Shown one piece after another: positions 1 through 6,100 of a DNA stretch of 7,019 nucleotides. The stretch's first letter is position 1. Each line of letters starts with the position of its first letter. Source of the DNA: an uncultured bacterium (GTDB taxonomy: Bacteria; Verrucomicrobiota; Kiritimatiellia; UBA8416; CALETX01); contig CALETX010000222.1 in NCBI GenBank assembly GCA_937920455.1, positions 1 through 7,019 of the forward strand, written 5' to 3'. A model generated the notes under the pieces. That model was not told the DNA's origin, made no database searches, and saw nothing but the letters and a program-made list of their open reading frames with translations. A program made the translations under genes and the position numbers.

Positions 1-66
1 AAAGTTTTGCTGGCTAAGGAGGCGGTTAGGCGCGATACTCAAGGCGAGAGTCTTGAGGTCGTCTAA
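1..66 (+). CDS. 3' end of an upstream gene, C-terminal 21 residues (partial)
   Basis: The first frame is open from base 1 and ends at TAA (64-66). It encodes KVLLAKEAVRRDTQGESLEV plus a final V. The mix of charged and aliphatic residues looks like a real protein C-terminus, and the stop lies 72 bases before the next start codon, so this is probably the tail of a same-strand gene whose body is outside the window. The short stretch VRRDT loosely recalls the Val-Arg-(Asp/Glu)-(Ser/Thr) motif that often closes LacI-family sugar regulators, which would suit a glycan locus. This is only a resemblance over a few residues, so the product is effectively unknown. Confidence 0.45.
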   Translation, partial: KVLLAKEAVRRDTQGESLEVV

Positions 67-125
67 CCATCTGGCCACTGCCGGCAACAGAGTTGCGCTT
101 TTTGAAAAATGGAAGGCACAAGAAT

Positions 126-130
126 AGGAG
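126..130 (+). promoter_or_regulatory. Ribosome binding site deciding the start at 139
   Basis: AGGAG lies eight bases before ATG 139-141. The in-frame ATG at 109 has no comparable purine run at the right distance and would put ten extra residues in front of the signal peptide. The site therefore supports the start at 139. Confidence 0.75.
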
Positions 131-138
131 ACTGCGCC

Positions 139-1197
139 ATGAAACATACCGTGCTGGCAGAACTCGGTCTGATCCTGATCGCCACAACTACCGCACACGC
201 TTATACAGTGGGATACACCAACTTCAACCTTGGGGGAGATGGCACGCGAGTCCTTGTGAATACCACTGGTGTCGGCAATTGGGTCAATGGGGGCAATGGG
301 GCGGCGAACAGCAATGGCAAGGACGATGGTGAATTGCGGGCGGGTGACCAGGGCACGGGCGAGACAAGCTGGTATGTTGATTGGCATGCTACGACCAGAC
401 CAACGCGCTCGGTCAAACGCATCATGCTCTACCCCGGCTCAAGGACTCCAGGTCATTTCAGGGTTTGGAAAGGAGTATGGAACGGGTCGTTAATGGTCTG
501 GTCGAACGCGTTCGAAACCAACGTGGCCGGCGTGGCTCAGAATTTCCGCCCCATCTTCGTTGACGTGGACATCCGGGATGCGAACGGCGTGAAATATGAG
601 GTGATTGCGATAGGCGAGCTGAGTTACGTAACCGGCTGCACGAACCGCGGTATGGCGGATATCATGCTTTTTGACGCGCAAGGGACCAGGTATGTTGTGG
701 ACCTAGTGAGCCCGAACTCAGCTATCCAAAGCACGCAGCCTCCTTACACGACATGCATGTCGCAAGCTACTCTCAACCTGACTATCAACGGCACCAGAGA
801 AGACGTGCAGGGCTACTTCAACACCAACGAGCAACGTTACGTCTGGATTACATACAGCTTCGATACCCCACAGTATCTGAGTGGCGTGTTCATCAATATC
901 AATCCGATTCATGACCCAAAATTTTGCTGGAAGACCTGGGACATCAGGGATCTTTCCGGAAATGTCCTGGTGTCTTCCGAATTGGGGCCAGAGGGCGACA
1001 ACACGATAGCGACTTCGTGCGACAGGATGCAGTTCCTCCAGTTCCCCGATGGGCCGCGCTTCATGAGTGGGTTCGTAATGCAGGGCAAGTTTGGACAACC
1101 GAGTCCGCCCGGCGATCCGACTCATGGCAACCGGATGGGCGAGCTGTGGGGGGTGCTGGCCGAACCGCCCCGTGGGACGCTTATTCTCATCTTCTGA
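139..1197 (+). CDS. Secreted beta-rich protein of unknown function with possible truncated PEP-CTERM tail
   Basis: This encodes 352 residues and I do not recognise a named family. Residues 1-21 form a signal peptide: MKH, a hydrophobic core (LAELGLILIATTT), then AHA before YTVGY, so export is well supported. Residues about 41-75 are rich in Gly, Asn and Asp and look like a loop or linker. The rest is beta-rich in two halves (about 75-185 and 205-335). Each half has an aromatic strand motif (SWYVDWHA near 77; RYVWITYSF near 233) followed by short hydrophobic strands, reminiscent of discoidin or galactose-binding jelly-rolls. The four cysteines (167, 206, 263, 294) could form two disulfides. 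The end, LAEPPRGTLILIF, resembles the start of a PEP-CTERM sorting signal but stops before a full membrane segment and arginine cluster. A glycan-binding or surface role is inference. The gene converges on the glycoside hydrolase gene at 1570-2820. Confidence 0.8.
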   Translation: MKHTVLAELGLILIATTTAHAYTVGYTNFNLGGDGTRVLVNTTGVGNWVNGGNGAANSNGKDDGELRAGDQGTGETSWYVDWHATTRPTRSVKRIMLYPGSRTPGHFRVWKGVWNGSLMVWSNAFETNVAGVAQNFRPIFVDVDIRDANGVKYEVIAIGELSYVTGCTNRGMADIMLFDAQGTRYVVDLVSPNSAIQSTQPPYTTCMSQATLNLTINGTREDVQGYFNTNEQRYVWITYSFDTPQYLSGVFININPIHDPKFCWKTWDIRDLSGNVLVSSELGPEGDNTIATSCDRMQFLQFPDGPRFMSGFVMQGKFGQPSPPGDPTHGNRMGELWGVLAEPPRGTLILIF

Positions 1198-1569
1198 TTT
1201 GGCGGCAGGGCTTTGGCGTTTTCATGTTGGTTTGCTCGTGCGGCATGTTACGGCATGTGAAAAACCAGAGCGTTACTCTGCATAACGGCACTTTCATCAT
1301 CCTGTCATGGTATTACATCGCAGGATCACTGCAGCGGCGTCAATCGTCTCTTCGTCAATGGCGACCTGACCGGTAACATTGCGCCAGCAAGAAAGCGCTG
1401 TCCGCTTCCTTTTGTGGAGTACGGACAATGCTGAGATAACCCGCTCGGATAACACCAGGAGACGACATAAAGGACTACAAATACAAGATCGGCCCGGCCG
1501 TAATAGCAGGATACCGGCAACGATGCTTTGGCTTACGGGATGGGAAGAGACGCGAGCCATCAGGATCGT
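1198..1569. other. 372-base convergent intergenic spacer, no confident gene
   Basis: This lies between the stop codons of the plus-strand secreted gene and the minus-strand barrel gene. It contains a short direct repeat (CGGCATGT at 1241-1248 and 1251-1258), a seven-base direct repeat (CGTCAAT near 1337 and 1352), and an imperfect inverted repeat at 1399-1427. I found no convincing terminator with a T-tract, although a convergent pair would be expected to have one. Short open frames on both strands have poor composition. One frame with an AGGAG site but an ATA start position (from 1467) is discussed in the findings. The left part may hold a remnant of the truncated C-terminus of the upstream gene. 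Confidence 0.6.
1399..1427. repeat. Imperfect inverted repeat (hairpin) in the convergent spacer
   Basis: TGTCCG (1399-1404) pairs perfectly with CGGACA (1422-1427). Inside, TCC (1407-1409) can pair with GGA (1416-1418) around a TTTTGT loop, with small internal mismatches. On the minus strand it lies about 140 bases past the barrel gene stop and is followed by a weakly T-rich stretch. It may therefore be a poor intrinsic terminator or simply a structured spacer. No T-tract follows on the plus strand. Confidence 0.3.
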
Positions 1570-2820
1570 TCAGGCAGAAGCTGAGATACGATAGAGTTCC
1601 ATCTGGCCAGGTGCAAGCCACGGCTGAACTCTGGCAAAGTCCGAGCCCCTGCTCTGCCCGGTGTCAGATTCTTTCCCCTCCCATGCGATACGAAGCAATT
1701 TGGGGTGCTTGCCGCCTATTGTAATGGTTGCCTGCGTGCTCTCTTTCTGACTGTTATTCACAACAGCCACGTAATCGTTGCCATTACCATCGGCAAATTC
1801 CGATACAATCAACGGCTGATCGGCATGGGCTGACAAAACTCTTCCTTTGCCGTCCAGCAGGGGCACGCCGCCCCAACATTTGCCGACGTGATTGACTCTC
1901 TTGAGGGTGAGGTTCACCAGCACCGGCGCGTGCCGCTTGAGAAAGGTGCGATTCACCCGGCTGAGCCACTCGAAAGTTTCGGTGCGTTCCCAGTGTTCAT
2001 CAATCGGAGCAACTCTGTAGTTGCAATGAGGCTCACGCATATAGAGAAAAAACCACAATATGCCCGAGGCTCCATGCGCGACCGCGGTATTGATCTGCCA
2101 TCTCAAATCGTCTTCCTTTGGCGGACGGTATTTGAAGTGGCCAACCGACAAAAGCGTGGTCCAGAACGGAATGCCGTGACGCGCCGACGCTTCGCGGAAC
2201 AGCCGCAGATTCGCGAAATACATCTCGTAGCCCCAAGCATTGTTCTCAGGGTCGGGATTCATCTGTGAATAGCAATCGTAACAGAAAAAAGCCGGTTTGG
2301 CTCGCTCAGCATATGCATCGAGGTATGCACTCCAGTCGGCAAAGCCGACGCGTGTTTCGACGCCCTGATACCAGGGGAGCAGATTGAGAAAGGGTGTCAA
2401 CGCCGGAGCAATCTCTTTCTGGATCGTCATGGCTTTGCAGGCGGCTTCGAATTCAGAGGCGTCAGGCTCATCGCCCACATGAAAACCCATGACCGCCGGG
2501 TGATGTCCGAAATCCTTGAAGGCCTGTTTTGATCCTTGGCGGTAGGCATTTTCGCCATTTTTCAGAGCGCGCCAGTAACTGCGCGCGTCGCAAACGATCA
2601 CTCTGATGCCACGCTCGTGCGCGGCGTCCAGTATTGCCGTCAGATCCTTGGGATTGTGCTTGTCTGGATCAAATTCAGGAGACATGGCAAGCGTCATTCC
2701 GCAATCGGCCCAGTCGCGTACGGATTCGCGGTTCAGGACATGGGCTGGACAGTAATTCCAGAACCCGATTGGGAAAGGATGTGCCGCAGGTGGCTTCCCT
2801 GATTTTCTATTTGCTGTCAT
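1570..2820 (-). CDS. Putative glycoside hydrolase-like TIM-barrel protein, GDEP type, leaderless
   Basis: This encodes 416 residues on the minus strand, starting at ATG 2818-2820 and stopping at TGA 1570-1572. The N-terminus is polar with no hydrophobic segment, so a cytoplasmic location is likely. Residues about 15-290 look like a (beta/alpha)8 barrel of the clan GH-A type. They show alternating strands (GFWNYCP near 19, IRVIVCD 72-78, VMGFHVGDEP 110-119, AFFCYDCYS 177-185, IPFWTTLLS 217-225, GILWFFLY 253-260). In GDEP (116-119), Glu118 at the end of a barrel strand is the natural acid/base candidate. The strand where the GH-A nucleophile normally sits (217-225) has no Glu, so mechanism and activity are uncertain. 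Residues about 297-416 form a beta-sandwich typical of the C-terminal domain in such hydrolases. The substrate is unknown. It lies 331 bases downstream of the giant hydrolase gene on the same strand and may be co-transcribed with it. A catalytically altered or non-hydrolytic relative is the main alternative. Confidence 0.82.
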   Translation of the reverse strand: MTANRKSGKPPAAHPFPIGFWNYCPAHVLNRESVRDWADCGMTLAMSPEFDPDKHNPKDLTAILDAAHERGIRVIVCDARSYWRALKNGENAYRQGSKQAFKDFGHHPAVMGFHVGDEPDASEFEAACKAMTIQKEIAPALTPFLNLLPWYQGVETRVGFADWSAYLDAYAERAKPAFFCYDCYSQMNPDPENNAWGYEMYFANLRLFREASARHGIPFWTTLLSVGHFKYRPPKEDDLRWQINTAVAHGASGILWFFLYMREPHCNYRVAPIDEHWERTETFEWLSRVNRTFLKRHAPVLVNLTLKRVNHVGKCWGGVPLLDGKGRVLSAHADQPLIVSEFADGNGNDYVAVVNNSQKESTQATITIGGKHPKLLRIAWEGKESDTGQSRGSDFARVQPWLAPGQMELYRISASA

Positions 2821-3014
2821 TGCGTTGTTCCTCTCTGGTCAGATGGTTCACTAAAACTTTGCCTGCTGCCTGGCTTGCACAGCGGAAGGCCAGTGCTTAG
2901 CAGAAATGAGCGCTGTTGACAACTATGCCCGTTGGTTTGGCGCGGCCCGTCGCGCATACTCACCGCTTTAGCTCGCACTATAAGAGGCAGGCAGGCAATG
3001 GCGAGACACGCCAT
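2817..3014 (-). CDS. Possible 65-residue small ORF with signal-peptide-like start (doubtful)
   Basis: This minus-strand frame starts at ATG 3012-3014. GGAG (3025 to 3022) sits seven bases upstream, a good Shine-Dalgarno arrangement. It ends in ATGA, overlapping the ATG of the barrel gene by four bases, a form often seen with translational coupling. The first residues, MACLAIACLPLIVRAKA, look like a short signal peptide, but no Lys or Arg follows the Met. The remainder is rich in Ser, Gln, Arg and Gly with no recognisable domain and could be non-coding. The frame also stays open upstream to a TTG at 3153-3155 that overlaps the stop of the giant gene. It may be a small exported or leader peptide, a remnant, or chance. 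Confidence 0.2.
   Translation of the reverse strand: MACLAIACLPLIVRAKAVSMRDGPRQTNGHSCQQRSFLLSTGLPLCKPGSRQSFSEPSDQRGTTQ
2829..2836 (-). promoter_or_regulatory. Ribosome binding site for the barrel-protein gene
   Basis: On the minus strand AGAGAGGA (2836 to 2829) precedes ATG 2818-2820 with eight bases between AGGA and the start codon. This supports the chosen start and a protein without a signal peptide. Confidence 0.7.
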
Positions 3015-3015
3015 T
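2997..3015. repeat. Perfect 7-bp inverted repeat with 5-base loop
   Basis: AATGGCG (2997-3003), loop AGACA, CGCCATT (3009-3015). On the minus strand it lies about 137 bases after the stop of the giant hydrolase gene, without a following T-tract, so a standard intrinsic terminator is unlikely. It covers the ATG of the doubtful small ORF. It could act as an RNA hairpin or a short operator-like palindrome. Confidence 0.5.
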
Positions 3016-3151
3016 CCATTTCTCCGTATTCGTACTGCAAGCTGACAACCACTTTCTTCCAGGCGAGGCAGGCGAATCTCGGGCTGAGTGTGCGGCTGGC
3101 CAAAGAAAGCGCGCCGAAAAAAAGAGGAACAACCAACTTGCAGCCGCCGGC

Positions 3152-6100
3152 TCAATACCTGCGGATACCTACAAACCTGGCTTTTCCCGCAGGGAGACTT
3201 CTCAAAATCAGTTTCTGCTCGTAGTACTCGAGTTCGGGTCTGTTTTTTTCATCCTTCGGCCAAAACTCTTTCACGCGGATGAATTCCTGCCAGGAGAGTT
3301 GAGGTTTGAGTTTGAGAGCATCGAGGTCAATGGCGATGGTCGCCTCCTTCAGATGCTCTTCGGCCGAGTTGTACACGCCGAGGAGAATGCGATCGGGTCG
3401 CTGCCACATTGCCAGGCGCACCGCCTCAGTGTCGGTCTTGACTGACGGAGCCGAACCAAGAGAATGATAGACCAGATCCGAGCCCACGAGTCCCCAGTCG
3501 AGGAGTTCTTCAGGAACCGTTTCCGGCGCAGGCGAACCCATCTGAGGGAAAGCGTCAGACAAGGAAGCTTTGAGGCGTTCGACATCACCTTTGTCCTGCA
3601 GTCTGATGCCGATATACCTTGCGGTGTGTGGTTGGATGTCGGGCACGGTCAGGATGTTCTTGCTTGGTTCAAAGACCACATCGGGGTCTTTGGCGTAGGT
3701 GGAGTTGTTTGCGAGGATCGTACCGCCGATTTCCTTGCAAACGATGGCGCCGGGCCATGGGGATTCTGGCTCCAGTCCCATGGACTTCAGGTTGAGTGAA
3801 AGAGCCGGCGACTTTGTTTCCGTCCTGCTGTAGTTGAATACAACCAGAATCGCCCGGTCTGGCAAAGTCCACGCGGACACGAGCACATCCGTATCGGAAC
3901 AGGATACGGCTTCGTTCCGCCAGTATGGGATATACGCGAGTCGCGGATCATTCAACCCCCACTCGAGTATCGAGTCTGGCGGATAACGTCCGTCCTGGCC
4001 TGTCCATGTGTCATGGAGGCGCTGGTAGTCAATGAAGCCGCGGAAAATGCGGTTGTATCTCTCCTTGTCTTGCACATGTATGAGGCTCATCCAGCTTATT
4101 ACAGTGCCGAAGTTGTGCGGGCATGACATGACCCGCATGCGTTCGATCGGATAGAAGTCCACCCAGTCGCGGGTGGTGGCGTCGGTGATCTGGGCCCATT
4201 CGCCGTCCAGCGCCGCGTCAATCCACGGGAAAGCCAGGAGGGGATAGGCATTACTGGAGTGGACAACCTGCGAGCCAGGCGTCAGGCCGCATTCAGCCAT
4301 GAGCGCGTACATTCGCATCATGAATCTGCGCAGGTTGTGTCCGTGGAAGGAAGGCTGGACCCTTCCGTCGGGAAGTTCATAGCCAAAGCCGGCTTGTGGC
4401 GCCTTGAAACTGGTCACATAACATATGTCCCAGTAAATAGTGCGCAAGCCCCCTTCGCGGAATGCCCGGTTGGCGAGCCAGAGAAGATAGTCGCGCATGG
4501 TGGAATTGAAATTTCCGCGGTCCCATTCAGGTGCGAAGTATGAGGATACAAGCTCGTCGGATGTGAGAAGTCCCCAACCGGTCAGGGGCAGTGAAGTGTG
4601 CACATAGTCTTTGTTTCGGGCTCTCGCAGGGTCGAACGGTTGCCATTTTCTAACGTGCGCATCGGCCTGCTGTTTGTACTCAGCCCACAGGGCGGACCAT
4701 TCCGCTGGATCTCTGCTTGGCGGATTCAGCCAGCACCAGCCATCTATTTTCTGTCCGGTCCTGGGATCAGTGCGGACCTTGTGCGGCCCGGTAAAGGTAC
4801 CATCCTCTGAATGAATGGCCATGCGCCAGCCTTTTGGGAGAGGCTTGAAGGGTGATGCCATGTAGACGATGTTGATGGTCCTTGGCGCGGCGATTTCGAA
4901 CGGCTTGCCGATGATATTGTTCCGAAGGATTACCGAGCCTTTCTCACGAATGACTTCATGAGCTGGAACGTCATCGGCTGGAAGCCATCCGTAGTCAGAG
5001 TCGCTCCACCACAAAAGGCCGCATCGCTCATTGCCAATCCACACGTCGGGATAGAAAGATCCGACCGCCATTGAGGAACCGCCGCGGCCGATATCGAGTG
5101 TGGACCAGACTCTGCCCCTGCCGGACCGTGGGATAAGGATGTGGGTTAATGAGGAGAAGTTTCCTCCCGGCCCGATGCATAGAAGGCACTCGGCGTTTTC
5201 ATCTGAAAGAGGGAACTCAATAGCAAGAGAATCAACCTTCACAGGTTTGTCTCCGGCAGGAGCAAACGTAATATGGACCGAGGCCATGCCATCTTGTTCG
5301 ATAATGCCGGCAGAAGAAAAATGTAATCCTGATGCTTCGGCTGAACCTTTGAATGAGCATCGCCAAGGCGCGCTCAATGTGATTTCCGGAGAGCCCGACG
5401 CCTCTAGTCGGTATTGCGTGCCTGCCACTGTTACGGCAATTGATGCCGGAGAGGACATCACCTTGTTGCCACCGGACACTATCTGGACCGGAAGGCCGAG
5501 TTTGTCGAAGATATATTCCCGGCCTATGACTCTTGCCACGTTCCCGCTTGCTGAAACGCCGGTGAAGGGCGGAATTATTCTCTCCACATTGCCTATTGAA
5601 TTCTTCCACCACGAGGAGAAGTTTTGCTCAGCGTTGAGTTTCTTGAACGTTGTCGAGACAGGGCCCAGCGTTTTGCCGTTGGCGCATTCCATGGTGGCAG
5701 AAACCGTGTAGTCACCCTCCTTCAGTTCATCGTGAAATCGGATGATAGAAGAGAAACAATCGTATCGGCGGTTTGTGAGAACGCCTTCGGCGACCGGCTC
5801 GGCGTCACCTTCGCGCCGAATAATATAGGTGACCTTGCGCGCCTGCTGCGGATCATCAAGGTAGTACGCGTCCGCGGTGAGTTTCAGATTGTCACGGACC
5901 GGGTTGAATGTGCAGGAGAGGGGAAACGCGTCCTTTGGCGGTTGATACTTGACCCATTTTTCCTCGTAGCCGAGAGTGAAATAAACGTAGTACCTGAAAA
6001 GTTCGCGCTCGCCATCAGCGGTTTGTTGAGCAACTCTGTAGAATATGGCGCCGCGGTTCTTGCCAAGATCTCTCGGAAATGGTTCGTTGATTTGAACCAC

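Larger units (their letters stand above)
2821..3151. other. 331-base spacer between the two minus-strand hydrolase genes
   Basis: No confident gene lies here. The spacer contains a perfect seven-base inverted repeat (2997-3015), GGCAGGCAGGCA repeats beside it (2986-2997), the doubtful 65-residue ORF, and the ribosome binding site of the barrel gene. A TATAGT hexamer on the minus strand near 2980 resembles a -10 box but has no matching -35. The length is enough for a separate promoter for the barrel gene, but I cannot fix one. The plus-strand open frame here has no supporting start signal. Confidence 0.6.

Noticed and set aside
93..126. TTGCGC or TTGAAA as -35 elements for a promoter of the secreted gene
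   Set aside because: No -10 box follows at a proper distance, and the candidates run into the ribosome binding site.
718..1125. A 135-residue minus-strand open frame opposite the secreted protein gene
   Set aside because: It is antisense to a gene with a signal peptide and ribosome binding site, is rich in Arg and His, and shows no recognisable motif.
1297..1560. An 87-residue minus-strand open frame in the convergent spacer ending with VAIDEETIDAAAVILRC
   Set aside because: Only the last 20 or so residues look protein-like, the rest is rich in Arg, Ser and Cys, and no ribosome binding site supports its start.
1888..2268. A 126-residue plus-strand open frame opposite the barrel-protein gene
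   Set aside because: It is complementary to well-supported coding sequence with no start signal, so it is a shadow frame.
2895..2925. AGCGCT-centred partial palindrome upstream of the barrel gene as a LacI-type operator, with TTGTCA beside it as a -35 box
   Set aside because: Symmetry breaks outside the central six bases, and the hexamer 17 bases after TTGTCA (TAAGCA) is a poor -10 box.
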